NCBI GenBank assembly: GCA_945903265.1
Contig: CAMDNQ010000002.1
Span: 1-64,000, forward strand
Source: Candidatus Sulfopaludibacter sp. SbA3
GTDB lineage: Bacteria; Acidobacteriota; Vicinamibacteria; Vicinamibacterales; UBA2999
Direction of reading: 5' to 3'
DNA length: 64,000 bases
Shown here piece by piece: positions 52,771 to 62,148 of the stretch. Position numbers and translations under genes: made by a program. The notes beneath the pieces are model-generated. The model was not told the origin of the DNA and made no database searches. It saw nothing but the letters and a program-made list of their open reading frames with translations. Numbering within the stretch: position 1 is the first letter of the stretch; the number at the start of each line of letters is the position of its first letter.

Positions 52771-55700
52771 CTAGAACGAGTACTTCAGCGCGAACTGCAT
52801 GATTCGCGGATCGTCGGCCGTGAGGTACCTGCCGAAATTCGCGTCGCTGTAGTTCGTGACGGGCGACTGATTGTTCCCCGGCAGCGGCCGGAACCAGTTG
52901 AAGGTGTTGAACGCCTCGACGCGCGCCTCGATCCGGTGCGTGCCCAGGAAGCCGAACCCGCGCACGAGCGAGAAATCCAGCTGCCTCCGGGCCATCCCGA
53001 GGAACGCGTTGCGGCCGGAGTTGCCGTGGGTGCCGAGCGCCGGCTGCGCGAACGCCGCGGGGTTGAACCAGCTGTTGATCGTCTTCTCTCCGAACGGATT
53101 GTCGAGGATCTGGTTCACGCGCTGGGCGGTCGCCTGCACCCCGGTGAGCGCGCGATCGGCCCCGGTGCTGATGGTGAGCCAGTCTCCCGACGCCGCGCGG
53201 AAGATGCCCGACAGTCTCCACCCGGACGCGATCATGCGGACCGCGGTGTTGCTGAACTCCGGTGACGCCACGGTCGCCGTCATGTTGAAAATATGCGTCG
53301 GCGAACTGGCGCAGTGCCCCTCGTCCTGATCGAAGATCGCCTGCATGTCGGCCGGCGGGTTGATGAGGGACACCGGAATCATGTACCCCGTCCCGACGTT
53401 CAGCGGGGTCCCGCCCTGGTTGATGAGGCCGCGACAGGTGGACCAGGTGTAGTTCGCGTTGGTGCTGAGGCCGCTGACCGACCGGCGCTGAAACGACAGT
53501 TGCAGGCCGTGGTACCGCTGCCAGCCGGCGTCGGTCACCCAGTCGAGATACCCGATGTACTGGCCGACGGCCGGATTGTTCTGGGTGATCTCGCGGCGCA
53601 CGTCGAGCGGAGCCGCCGAGCAGTTCGGATACGTCTGCGTGCCCCCGGGCGCCGCAGGATTGCGCAGCGTGCACGGACCGGTCGGCGATACTCCTGCCGG
53701 AATGGTGCCGGGGTTGCCGGTGACGTCGCCCCACACGTTCATCAGATAGTTGCCGAGGTAGTTGGCGGACACGCCGATGTTGTCGCCGATCTGATGCTGA
53801 ACACCGACGTTCCAGCTGTGCACGCGCGTCGTTTCCAGATCCTTGGGCGCCTGGATGAGGAGCGCGTACGACGGGAACGCGGAGGTGGCGCTGGGCGAGT
53901 ACGGGTACGGGTTGGTCCGCCCCGCCGCGCGCCAGGGATCATCAAGCGCGTTCGGTCCCAGATTGATCAACCGCTGCTCGAGGCCGAAGGGCGGCGCCTG
54001 CGCGGCGTCAAAGTAGAACTCACCGGCAATGAAGTTGCTGTTCATGCCGTAGCCGGCGCGCACCGACGTGCGGCCGTCGCCCTCCGGATCCCACGACATC
54101 CCTACGCGCGGCTGGACGTTCGTCCATTCGGTGTACATCCCGGCCTGAGTCGGGAAATCCGCGTCGCCCGGATAGGTGAATCCGGGAGGCGCCTGCTGGA
54201 ACACCTGGCTGCGCTGCCCTGCCACGTAGCGATCGCGGTCGAAGTTGTAGATCGCGCCGTTCTGGTGCTGCTGCGGGAACCAGGGCTCCCATCGAAGTCC
54301 ATAGTTCACCGTCACGTTCGGCGACATCCGCCAGGTATCCTGGGCGTAGAGGCCGAAGTACTTCTGCTTGATGTCGAGCTTGAAAGGCGGTGCCTGGCGG
54401 AACTCGAACACACGGCCGGTCATGAAATCGGCCATCGCAAGCCCCGTCGCAAAGCCATTGAAGCTGAAGGAGCCGGGGGAACGCACGTTCGAGTTGGTCT
54501 TCCAGTCGTTGAGCGCCACCGATCCCCCGATCCCCCACTGGTGGTTTCCGCGCACCAGCGTCAGATCGTCGGAGAACGCGTAGGTGTTCGGCCGGTACCA
54601 CGAATCGGTCTCGGTGTTGGTGTTGACGGAAAAGCCCCCCGTCACGCTGATCAGCATGATTTCAGGGACGTGCGTATGGATATTGACGCCGACGTCCTCG
54701 GGCCCGAACATGTCGGCGTGCGTGCGGTGCACGTCGGTGCGATTCGCCGTAAAGCGGATGTTGTTGACGACGGTGTTGCTCAACACCATCGTGTCACCGA
54801 CCACCAGCGAGTTCGAGCCGCTGTCGCGCCCACCGGCACCCAGGCCGGACGCGGACAGCACGTTGCCGTCACCATTGAGGAACGCCGGATCCCAGAACGT
54901 CGTCGTCCGGAAGTAGCGCGCGAAGAGCGAGTGGTTCTGCGTGATCTGGTAGTCGATGCGCCCGATCAGCTGTGACTCCTCCGGCTTGGTCTGCCGCGAG
55001 AACGTGATGCGGCCGCACGGATCGGTCGTCGTGGGCAGGCGCCGCGCAATGGCGATGGCCGCCGGACTGAGCTGCGAAGGCGCGATGCGGTTGTCGGCGA
55101 ACGGCGCCGGGAGATTCAGGTTGCCCTGGGCGCGGCAGGCGGCAGACGCCACCTGCGTGAAATCACCGGCCAGCATCGCCGCTGTGGGGACGAATGTAAT
55201 CTGGTCGGCCGGCGTCTGCGTGGCGCGCGTCCCCTGATAGGCACCGAAGAAAAAGATGCGGTCCTGCGCAATCGGGCCGCCGAGCGTGCCGCCGAACTGA
55301 TTGCGGACGAGACCGTCGCTGCGCCGCTTGCCCGTGGCGGGGTTGACCCCGGCAAACCGGCTCGTGGCGTTGAACCGGTGGTGGCGCGCGAACTCGAACA
55401 GATCGCCGTGCAACAGGTTGGTCCCGGCCTTGGTGACGACGTTCACCGTGCCGCTCCCCTGGCGGCCGTTCTGCGCGTTCTGCGAGCTGGTCTCCACGCG
55501 GAATTCCTGCAGCGCGTCGGGAAACGGCAGCGGCAGCCCCAGTCCGTCGAGGACGTTGTTGTGCATGGCGCCGTCAAGGAGGTAGCTGACGGCGAACGGC
55601 TGCCCCCCGGTGATCGCGATGCCGCGGCTGGTGGTCATGCTGCGGCTCGTCGGCGCGCCGGTATCCGCGGCCGCGCCGGCCATGACGATGAGCATGACCG

Positions 55701-56157
55701 GATTGCGCCCCTCGAGCGGCAGGGCTTCCACCTGCTCGTTGTCGATCACCGACCCAATCGCGGGATTGCGCGTCTCGACGAGAGGCGCGGCGGCTTCGAC
55801 CGACACCGTTTCCTGGAGGCTTCCGAGCTCCAGCCTCACCGGAATGACCGGGTTGCTGTTCACCTGCAGCACGATGCCGGTTTGCGCGTAGCTGCGGAAG
55901 CCCGCAAGCGAAGCCTCGAGCCGGTAGGGACCGAGCGGAAGATTGAGCAGCGAGTACGCGCCCGCGGCGTCGCTGACGACCTCCCGCCGCGCGCCGGTAT
56001 CTATCTGCGTGGCCACGATCGTCACGCCAGGGAGGACGGCCCCGCTCGAATCGGCGACCGTGCCGTTGATTTGTGCTGTCGCCTGGGCCCACGCCGGGGA
56101 ACTCCCCAGAAGTATCGTCAGGACGACGCCGGCGAACCCGCGCAAGACGCGCTTCAT
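52771..56157 (-). CDS. Oar-like TonB-dependent receptor (copy 3)
   Basis: 1128 aa, larger than the other two receptors. Signal peptide, carboxypeptidase-regulatory-like domain (INGTVADSSGAVLPGVTIVA), plug with QVEALPLEGRNPVML, long beta-barrel ending ALKYSF. AGGAGG precedes the ATG at 56157. It is the head of the D-B-A-C-cytochrome unit and directly follows the A'-gene. It is therefore the best candidate for the outer-membrane uptake component of the cassette. Confidence 0.9.
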   Translation of the reverse strand: MKRVLRGFAGVVLTILLGSSPAWAQATAQINGTVADSSGAVLPGVTIVATQIDTGARREVVSDAAGAYSLLNLPLGPYRLEASLAGFRSYAQTGIVLQVNSNPVIPVRLELGSLQETVSVEAAAPLVETRNPAIGSVIDNEQVEALPLEGRNPVMLIVMAGAAADTGAPTSRSMTTSRGIAITGGQPFAVSYLLDGAMHNNVLDGLGLPLPFPDALQEFRVETSSQNAQNGRQGSGTVNVVTKAGTNLLHGDLFEFARHHRFNATSRFAGVNPATGKRRSDGLVRNQFGGTLGGPIAQDRIFFFGAYQGTRATQTPADQITFVPTAAMLAGDFTQVASAACRAQGNLNLPAPFADNRIAPSQLSPAAIAIARRLPTTTDPCGRITFSRQTKPEESQLIGRIDYQITQNHSLFARYFRTTTFWDPAFLNGDGNVLSASGLGAGGRDSGSNSLVVGDTMVLSNTVVNNIRFTANRTDVHRTHADMFGPEDVGVNIHTHVPEIMLISVTGGFSVNTNTETDSWYRPNTYAFSDDLTLVRGNHQWGIGGSVALNDWKTNSNVRSPGSFSFNGFATGLAMADFMTGRVFEFRQAPPFKLDIKQKYFGLYAQDTWRMSPNVTVNYGLRWEPWFPQQHQNGAIYNFDRDRYVAGQRSQVFQQAPPGFTYPGDADFPTQAGMYTEWTNVQPRVGMSWDPEGDGRTSVRAGYGMNSNFIAGEFYFDAAQAPPFGLEQRLINLGPNALDDPWRAAGRTNPYPYSPSATSAFPSYALLIQAPKDLETTRVHSWNVGVQHQIGDNIGVSANYLGNYLMNVWGDVTGNPGTIPAGVSPTGPCTLRNPAAPGGTQTYPNCSAAPLDVRREITQNNPAVGQYIGYLDWVTDAGWQRYHGLQLSFQRRSVSGLSTNANYTWSTCRGLINQGGTPLNVGTGYMIPVSLINPPADMQAIFDQDEGHCASSPTHIFNMTATVASPEFSNTAVRMIASGWRLSGIFRAASGDWLTISTGADRALTGVQATAQRVNQILDNPFGEKTINSWFNPAAFAQPALGTHGNSGRNAFLGMARRQLDFSLVRGFGFLGTHRIEARVEAFNTFNWFRPLPGNNQSPVTNYSDANFGRYLTADDPRIMQFALKYSF

Positions 56158-56197
56158 TCCTAGCCTCCTCGCAAGAGAACCCTGGGTCAGATTTTCT

Positions 56198-56590
56198 TCA
56201 GTCGAATTTTTCGTCGGCGAGCATGCCCCAGCTCCAGCCGTCGGCCGGTCGCTTGAACGTGAGCAGGCGGACGCGGTGATCCGCGGTGTTGCGTCCCGGA
56301 TTGCCGCTGATCACGACCTTGTCCCCCGCCTTGAGCGTGTCGCGCGAGACGCGTCCGCTCAGCTGCGACGGGGATCCCCACTCCACGACGTACCGCACCT
56401 TGGTCCCGTCGGGCTGGGCGACCATGACGTGCACGAATGAGTGGGGGCTGCGCAGCAGGAACTGCACGATCTCCCCTTCAATCGTCACGGACTTGTCTTC
56501 CAGGTAGGTCGCGGCGAACGAGTGATGCGCCAGCGGCGCCGCCCCCGTGAGCGTCGCGATCATGAGCGCCGCACAGAAAGCAATTTTCAT
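56198..56590 (-). CDS. DUF6152-like secreted protein, family A (copy 2)
   Basis: 130 aa. The signal peptide ends in LAHHSF, followed by ATYLEDKSVTIEGEIVQFLL, SPHSFVHVMV, VEWGSPSQLSG and TLKAGDKVVISGNPGRN; the end KRPADGWSWG matches copy 1. The ATG shares its A with the stop of the PEBP gene (TGATG), so the two are translationally coupled. The stop lies 41 bases before the TonB receptor start. Confidence 0.8.
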   Translation of the reverse strand: MKIAFCAALMIATLTGAAPLAHHSFAATYLEDKSVTIEGEIVQFLLRSPHSFVHVMVAQPDGTKVRYVVEWGSPSQLSGRVSRDTLKAGDKVVISGNPGRNTADHRVRLLTFKRPADGWSWGMLADEKFD

Positions 56591-57192
56591 CAGAACACCG
56601 CCCATCCCTGATTCGGCAGCCGCTCGAGCACCGCGTAGTAGGTGCTGGTGCCGATGATGTGTCCATCCATGGCCTTGAAGACATCGGGCCGCGTCGCGGC
56701 CGCCGGTAGCGCGAGCAAGGTGTCGAGCGCGTAAATCTTGAACTGGTAGTGGAGCGGGCCCGCGCCTGGCGGCGCGCAGGGAGGCCGGTATCCCACGATG
56801 CCTCGGCCGCCCGTCACCTGCCGGCTTCCGTCCGGCAGCTCCGCGCCAAGCGGGGCACTGGCCGGTAGTGAAGTCGTGGTCGGCGGGAGATTCCACCGGA
56901 CCCAGAAGAACTCGTCGGCCAGGCCGCGCATCGGGTGGTTGTCCGGCCCGTTCACCATCAGGACAAAGCTGACGGTCTCCTTCGGCGCGTTGGCCCACTG
57001 CAGCGGAGGGGACCCCCACTTCGCCCCGTCCGCATAGCAGGACGACCCGGCGGGCAGACGGGCGCCATCGGCAAACGCGCTACTCGAGAGGCGCAGCCGG
57101 GGCGATTCCGGAGGACGGGGAGCCTGCTGCGCAGCGGCAACGGCCAGCGTGAGAACGAACGGAGAGACAACCGCGAGCCAACGTACGCGCAT
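56590..57192 (-). CDS. secreted YbhB/YbcL-family PEBP-like protein
   Basis: 200 aa with a signal peptide ([20 protein letters not shown]). Phosphatidylethanolamine-binding-protein fold motifs: [20 protein letters not shown] and FFWVRWNLP, and [20 protein letters not shown] followed by YALD. Bacterial members bind small anionic ligands; catalysis is not established. The presence of a signal peptide puts it in the periplasm. It diverges from the B'-C'-D' run with 86 bases between. Confidence 0.82.
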   Translation of the reverse strand: MRVRWLAVVSPFVLTLAVAAAQQAPRPPESPRLRLSSSAFADGARLPAGSSCYADGAKWGSPPLQWANAPKETVSFVLMVNGPDNHPMRGLADEFFWVRWNLPPTTTSLPASAPLGAELPDGSRQVTGGRGIVGYRPPCAPPGAGPLHYQFKIYALDTLLALPAAATRPDVFKAMDGHIIGTSTYYAVLERLPNQGWAVF

Positions 57193-57278
57193 CTGCACTC
57201 CTGTCTGCCGCCGTTTGGGCAGCGCGAATCTACCACAACTGCCTGCCACCGGCGGAACTGGGTTATCCTCTCGCGACG

Positions 57279-58280
57279 ATGACTTCCCGGCTCGCCCGGC
57301 GCCTCTCGCCGCGATGGATGGCGATGGCCGCGCTCCTCGCTGCGGCCACGCAGGTACAGCCCGCCGCGGCGCAGCGTCCCACGGACGCGGCGGTGTTCGA
57401 AACGCTCCAGATCCGCTCCAACGTCTTCGTCATCTTCGGCGCCGGCGGGAACATCACCGTCCATGTCGGCGAGGATGGCCTGGTCCTGGTCGACAGCGGA
57501 TCCGCATCGCGCGGGAGCGACGTGCTGGCAGCGGTGCGGCGCATCAGCGGACGGCCGATCCGCTACATCATCAACACGGGCCCGGACGAAGACCATGTCG
57601 GCGGCAATGAGACGCTGGCGCGCGCCGGCGCGTCGCTCATGGATGACACCTTCGCCGACGATCCGCGCGCGGCCGTCGTCTCACACGAGAACGTGCTGCT
57701 GCGCCTGAGCGGGGCGACCGGTCCCGCGGCGCTGCCGTCGGGCGCGTGGCCGAGCGAGACATTCACCTCCCGGTACCGGTCGCTTTACGTCAATGACGAC
57801 CCCATCCAGATCATCCGGCAGCTCGGCGCGCACTCGGACGGTGACGCGATGGTGCATTTCCGGCGCGCCGACGTGATTGCCACCGGCGACGTGCTCGATC
57901 TGCGGCATTTTCCCGTGATCGATCCCACCCGAGGCGGATCTATCCAGGGCGAGCTGGCCGCGTTGAACCGGCTGCTCGATCTCGTCGTTCCCGCCATGCC
58001 GCTCGTCCTGAAGGATGCGCGGACGCTGGTGGTGCCCGGCCACGGACGCGTCGCGGATTACGCGGAACTGGTCGACTACCGCGACACGCTAACCGTCATC
58101 CGCAACATCATCGCGGACCAGATCCAGAAGGGGATGACGCTGGAACAGGTCAGGAACGCCAACCCCGCGGCCGGCTACCGCGCCCGCTGGGGGCGTGACT
58201 CGGGGCCGTGGACCACCGACATGTTCGTCGAGGCCGTCTACAACGGGTTGAAGAATCCGCCCGCGGGATCGGAGCCGTGA
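57279..58280 (+). CDS. metallo-beta-lactamase-fold protein, half metal site, family B (copy 2)
   Basis: 333 aa, signal peptide. Compared with canonical HxHxDH, the loop reads G101-P-D103-E-D105-H106, so the first two histidines are gone. His185 (AHSDGD), Asp204 (TGDVLD) and His255 (PGHGR) remain, which leaves one complete site of the Zn2 type. Copy 1 has lost more. The tail [13 protein letters not shown] is shared with copy 1. It starts the plus-strand B'-C'-D' operon, and its stop overlaps the next ATG (TGATG). Confidence 0.78.
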   Translation: MTSRLARRLSPRWMAMAALLAAATQVQPAAAQRPTDAAVFETLQIRSNVFVIFGAGGNITVHVGEDGLVLVDSGSASRGSDVLAAVRRISGRPIRYIINTGPDEDHVGGNETLARAGASLMDDTFADDPRAAVVSHENVLLRLSGATGPAALPSGAWPSETFTSRYRSLYVNDDPIQIIRQLGAHSDGDAMVHFRRADVIATGDVLDLRHFPVIDPTRGGSIQGELAALNRLLDLVVPAMPLVLKDARTLVVPGHGRVADYAELVDYRDTLTVIRNIIADQIQKGMTLEQVRNANPAAGYRARWGRDSGPWTTDMFVEAVYNGLKNPPAGSEP

Positions 58281-59062
58281 TGCGCGCACCTGTCCTTCGT
58301 GCCGTCGTCCGCACCGTCGTCTGGCTCGGGCTCCTCTGGGCGGCGGCCGGCCCCGACGCGGCGCTGGCCCAGGGCCGCGCCGCGGGCCCGGCTCCACAGA
58401 CCCCAAAAGCCACAGCGCCGATCGACCTCACCGGCAACTGGGTGGCCGTCATTTCCGAGGACTGGCGCTGGCGGATGGTGACGCCGTCAAAGGGAGATTT
58501 CCCCAGCATCCCGCTGAACATGAAGGGGCAGGATGTCGCTGAAGCGTGGGACCCGGCAAAGGATGAATCGGCCGGCGAGCAGTGCCGCGCGTACGGCGCG
58601 CCCGGCGTGATGCGGGGACCGACGCGCCTGCGCATCAGCTGGCAGGATGACACCACCCTGAAGCTCGAGACCGACTACGGCATGCAGACCCGTCTCTTCC
58701 GCTTCGGCGCGACCGCCCCGGCGGCGGCGCAGCGAAGCTGGCAGGGCACGTCGCGCGCCGAATGGATCGCGACGACCGGCGGGCGTGGAGGCGGCGCCCG
58801 GCGCTTCGGTTACATGAAATCGGTCACCACGAACCTGCGGCCGGGATACCTGCGCAAGAACGGCGTCCCGTACAGCGCGTCCGCCGTCTTCACCGAACAG
58901 TGGGACGTGCACACGCGTGCCAACGGCATGCGCTACCTGGTCATCACGAACATCGTCGACGATCCGGTCTACCTCCAGTCGCCCTGGATCACCGCGCTCC
59001 ACTTCGAGCCGGAACGCGACGCGAGCAAGTGGGACCCGACGCCGTGTGATGCGAGGTTTTAG
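58280..59062 (+). CDS. secreted protein of unknown family C (copy 2)
   Basis: 260 aa with a signal peptide ([17 protein letters not shown]...ALAQG). It aligns along its length with the 259-aa protein at 49641: NWVAVISEDW, SKGDFPSIPL, AWDPAKDES, CRAYGAPGVMRGPTRLRI, DYGMQTRLFRFG, GYLRKNGVPYS, WDPTPC. The ATG shares one base with the B' stop, and the stop directly abuts the D' ATG. Function unknown. Confidence 0.78.
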   Translation: MRAPVLRAVVRTVVWLGLLWAAAGPDAALAQGRAAGPAPQTPKATAPIDLTGNWVAVISEDWRWRMVTPSKGDFPSIPLNMKGQDVAEAWDPAKDESAGEQCRAYGAPGVMRGPTRLRISWQDDTTLKLETDYGMQTRLFRFGATAPAAAQRSWQGTSRAEWIATTGGRGGGARRFGYMKSVTTNLRPGYLRKNGVPYSASAVFTEQWDVHTRANGMRYLVITNIVDDPVYLQSPWITALHFEPERDASKWDPTPCDARF

Positions 59063-60064
59063 ATGAGATACATCTGTGCGGTCCTGGGCGTGCTCCTCCT
59101 GTCCGCGGCTCCCGCTTCCGCGCAAGCGGAGCTGAGCGGCACCTATATCCCGCTGATGCACGAGGACTACATCGAGCGTGGTCCAGGGTCGTTTCTTGGC
59201 GATTACACCGGGGTGCCGCTGACCGACGAGGGTCGCGCCAAGGCTCTCCTCTACACGTCGAACCAGCCGTCACAGTACGAGCGCCAGTGCCTCGCCCAGT
59301 CGGCCGGCATCTTCCAGTATCGTCCGGTCGCCATCCGGTTCTTCAAGGAATGGAATGACGAGGGACGCGTGACCGCCTGGGTACTCGGCGGCGACAACCT
59401 GCGCGGCGACATCCGCATCTGGATGGACGGACGGCCGCACCCGTCACCGAACGCCCAGCACACCGAGGGCGGGTTTGCCACCGGTGCTTGGGAAGGCGAT
59501 ACGCTGGTCGCGCACGTGACGCACCTGAAGACGGCGTGGATCCGCCGCGGGGTCGGCATCCCGGCGAGCGATCACACCACGATCGACATGTACTTCACGC
59601 GCCGTGAGAACCTGCTGACCATCACGACGATTCAGGAAGATCCGTATTACCTGACGCAGCCGCACGTCGTCAGCCGCGTCTTCGAGTGGAATCCGCGCGC
59701 GGCCGACGTGACGCGCCAGACGTGCAACACCGCCAACGAGATTCCCTCGCTCGAGGACACCGGCCAGGTGCCGCACAACATGCCGGGACAGAACCCCGAA
59801 GCGGATTACATGGTGCGGACGTTCAACCTGCCGAAGGACGCGGCGATGGGATTCGCGGAGACGCTCTATCCGGAGTACCGCAGGAAGATTCGCAGCCTCT
59901 ACACCCTGCCCGTGGCGTGCGATGAGCGGGCGCCCGGTTACTGCTGCGGCTGGATCGAACGGCAGGGACTGCCGGGCGGGGCCCCCAGCCTGACCTGCAA
60001 CGACGGCGGGTTCGGCGGCCTTGGCCCGCGCGGCCGCCGGACTCCCGCCGCCACAGAACGATAG
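59063..60064 (+). CDS. secreted protein of unknown family D (copy 2)
   Basis: 333 aa with a signal peptide ending ASAQAE. The signature IWMDGRPHPSPNAQHTEGGF is followed by ATGAWEGDTLVAHVTHLKTA, WIRRG and DPYYLTQPHVV. Six or more cysteines, including a C-terminal CC pair in GYCCGW, are absent from copy 1, so this copy is probably disulfide-rich. A Gly/Arg-rich tail ends it. Third gene of the B'-C'-D' run; its stop touches the convergent methyltransferase stop. Confidence 0.78.
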   Translation: MRYICAVLGVLLLSAAPASAQAELSGTYIPLMHEDYIERGPGSFLGDYTGVPLTDEGRAKALLYTSNQPSQYERQCLAQSAGIFQYRPVAIRFFKEWNDEGRVTAWVLGGDNLRGDIRIWMDGRPHPSPNAQHTEGGFATGAWEGDTLVAHVTHLKTAWIRRGVGIPASDHTTIDMYFTRRENLLTITTIQEDPYYLTQPHVVSRVFEWNPRAADVTRQTCNTANEIPSLEDTGQVPHNMPGQNPEADYMVRTFNLPKDAAMGFAETLYPEYRRKIRSLYTLPVACDERAPGYCCGWIERQGLPGGAPSLTCNDGGFGGLGPRGRRTPAATER

Positions 60065-60874
60065 CTACCGGGTTGCGGTGAACGTCCCGCCGCTCCCGCC
60101 CTTGACCGTTCCCTTGATGGCGTTTCCGTCGACGCGCCCGCTGTAGACCGCGTTGCCGACGGTGAAGGTGATCTCGTTGCCGCGGAGGCGGCCGGACGAG
60201 ACGTCGGCGCCGCCAAGCGAGCCGGTCAGCATCTGAAACCGCTGTTTCAACACCAGCTGCTGGTTTCCCATCTTCCACGCGCCGTCGACCTTTGCCGGCA
60301 CGATCCAGAGGAGCGCGGTGCACCACGCCGAGCAGTCGCCTTCGACGCGCTGCGTCTCGTCGGCTTCCCAGTCGTCCATCGTGAACGTGTTCGCCACGAT
60401 GCGCGTGCCGGGGCGCAGGTTGAGGATCGACGGCCGGAGCTTCATGTTGATCGACGGCAGCAGGAACATCGTGATGACGTCGGCCTTCGAGAGATCCGTC
60501 TTGAACAGGTCCGAGTTCTCGAACGTGGCCCGTGCCGTGACGCCGGCGTCCTGCGCGTTCTTCCGCGAGAGCGCGACCATGTCGGGGTTGTACTCGATGC
60601 CGACGGCCCGCGCGCCGAGCTTCGCCGCCGAGATCACCGTGCGGCCGTCGCCAGAGCCAAGGTCCATCACGAAGTCATTCTTCGTGACCTTCGCCATCTC
60701 GAGCATCTTGTCGACGAGCGCCTGCGGCGTCGGCACCCAGACGACGTCCTTGCCCGCCTGACCGACCTGCGGCTCAAACGGTTTTTGCGTCGCGGTCTGC
60801 TGCGCCTGAGCGGGATGTGCGAGAAGAAGTGCGGTTGCGAGAATGAGGAATGAGGACGCGTAACGTTGTGTCAT
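60065..60874 (-). CDS. methyltransferase-fold protein with signal peptide
   Basis: 269 aa. The N-terminus MTQRYASSFLILATALLLAH is a clear signal peptide (cleavage near AQA). The body is a class I SAM-methyltransferase: VWVPTPQALVDKMLEMAKV, MDLGSGDGRTVI as motif I and GIEYNPDM as motif II. The C-terminal ~90 residues form a separate small beta domain (GRLRGNEITFTVGNAVYSGR). SAM is not known in the periplasm, so either export is not as predicted or the fold has another role. Convergent with D'. Confidence 0.75.
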   Translation of the reverse strand: MTQRYASSFLILATALLLAHPAQAQQTATQKPFEPQVGQAGKDVVWVPTPQALVDKMLEMAKVTKNDFVMDLGSGDGRTVISAAKLGARAVGIEYNPDMVALSRKNAQDAGVTARATFENSDLFKTDLSKADVITMFLLPSINMKLRPSILNLRPGTRIVANTFTMDDWEADETQRVEGDCSAWCTALLWIVPAKVDGAWKMGNQQLVLKQRFQMLTGSLGGADVSSGRLRGNEITFTVGNAVYSGRVDGNAIKGTVKGGSGGTFTATR

Positions 60875-60884
60875 AGGTGATTGA

Positions 60885-61703
60885 TTATCTGGGCAATCCG
60901 CCAAATGTGGGACCCCGGTATTCCGGAATTGTCTGAACTCCGTACTGGTTGTTCTCCTGGCAGATGTACTCCAGCAGTTCATCCCCAGGCGTCGTCGTCG
61001 CCATGAACGTGACGGTGAACGGACGCGTATAGGCGCCCGGATCGTCGATCGTGACCTTGTTCTCCATCTGGCCGAGATTCAGCCGCGTCCACCGTTCGAC
61101 GGTGTGCAGCTGTTCGCTGTGCGGGTGCCCGCGCCGATCGAACCAGAATTTGTCGTTGTAGCCGACCGTATCGATGACCAGCGTGTCCTTCTCCCACCAG
61201 CCGATCGAGTGGCCGTACCACGTCGGGTCGAGTTCCGCCGGATGCTTGCGGCCGTCCATGAAGATCTGCCGGAAGCTGTGAATGTTCCCTTCCTGGAGGA
61301 TGAACATGTGCGTCGGCGGCTTGTGCGTGTAGTTCTGGACGAAACGGTACGGGAACGGCGTCACGCGCGGCACGCCCATCGGGAGGCAGGCGTTGTGCGG
61401 TTCCTGCGTCTCGTCTCGCGTGGCCATGAGTGCTCTGGCCCAGGGCAGCAGGATCTCCTGGAGCTCGCCCTTCCGGAGCCCGCCCTGCGCTTCGATGTCC
61501 TGAACCGGACCGCCGCCGACCCACGTGGCATCCATCAGGTCGACCATGCCGTTCGGCAGACGCGGCACCGGACCCTTGGGCGGGCCTTCGCGCGTCACCG
61601 CGGCAATCGGCTTCTGCGAGGGGTCGTACTGCGTCGCCGCGGGCTGCACCAGCAGCGGGGCGATCAGTGCGGCCGCGCCGACCGCCACTCTGCAACGCGT
61701 CAT
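60885..61703 (-). CDS. secreted protein of unknown family D (copy 3, divergent)
   Basis: 272 aa with a signal peptide. The core IFMDGRKHPAELDPTWYGHS is followed by IGWWEKDTLVIDTVGYNDKF, then RRGHPHSEQLHTVERW. It keeps the MDGR.HP, TW.G.S.G.W and DTLV positions of the family but is otherwise the most diverged copy. Its ATG overlaps the A'' stop (ATGA), so an A-D pair is translated together. Ends 10 bases before the methyltransferase start. Confidence 0.72.
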   Translation of the reverse strand: MTRCRVAVGAAALIAPLLVQPAATQYDPSQKPIAAVTREGPPKGPVPRLPNGMVDLMDATWVGGGPVQDIEAQGGLRKGELQEILLPWARALMATRDETQEPHNACLPMGVPRVTPFPYRFVQNYTHKPPTHMFILQEGNIHSFRQIFMDGRKHPAELDPTWYGHSIGWWEKDTLVIDTVGYNDKFWFDRRGHPHSEQLHTVERWTRLNLGQMENKVTIDDPGAYTRPFTVTFMATTTPGDELLEYICQENNQYGVQTIPEYRGPTFGGLPR

Positions 61704-62089
61704 GGCTCTTCGTTGATCCCGGACAGCACCTTCCGTCCGTCGGCGAGCGTGACCGAGCGCGCGTTCGCCCCCGCGACGTTGGTCCTGGCGCCAATGCCTT
61801 CGATCGTGACGACGTCGCCGGCTTTCACCGTGCGGCCGGTCCACCCCTGACGAACCAGCGCGCTGCGCGCGGTCAGCTCGAGGTTCCAGTTCACGACGCT
61901 GCCGTCGGGCTGCCTGACATCGACGTACAGGCGCGAATGCGGATTGGTCCACTCGACCCTGGTGACGGTTCCGGTGATCGTGATCGGCCTGGCGGGATCG
62001 TATTCAGCGGTGACGGAGTGATGCGCCGCCAGTGAACCGGCGCCGACGAGAACGACGCCGGCCAGTACCGCCCCGAGCTTCATTCCCAT
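61700..62089 (-). CDS. DUF6152-like secreted protein, family A (copy 3)
   Basis: 129 aa with GGAGG five bases before the ATG at 62089. The signal peptide ends in LAAHHSV; then AEYDPARPITITGTVTRVEW, NPHSRLYVDV, WNLELTARSALVRQGW and TVKAGDVVTIEG. This copy is nearest to the consensus of the family. Translationally coupled to the D'' gene by ATGA. Confidence 0.83.
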   Translation of the reverse strand: MGMKLGAVLAGVVLVGAGSLAAHHSVTAEYDPARPITITGTVTRVEWTNPHSRLYVDVRQPDGSVVNWNLELTARSALVRQGWTGRTVKAGDVVTIEGIGARTNVAGANARSVTLADGRKVLSGINEEP

Positions 62090-62148
62090 GACATCCTCCA
62101 CGAGAAAACGAGCGCCCATGATGGCGACGGGCTGCTGCTTTTGTCAAG

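Noticed and set aside
55508-56163. Plus-strand open frames within receptor copy 3
   Set aside because: They are antisense to conserved plug and regulatory-domain codons of the TonB receptor, with no ribosome-binding site.
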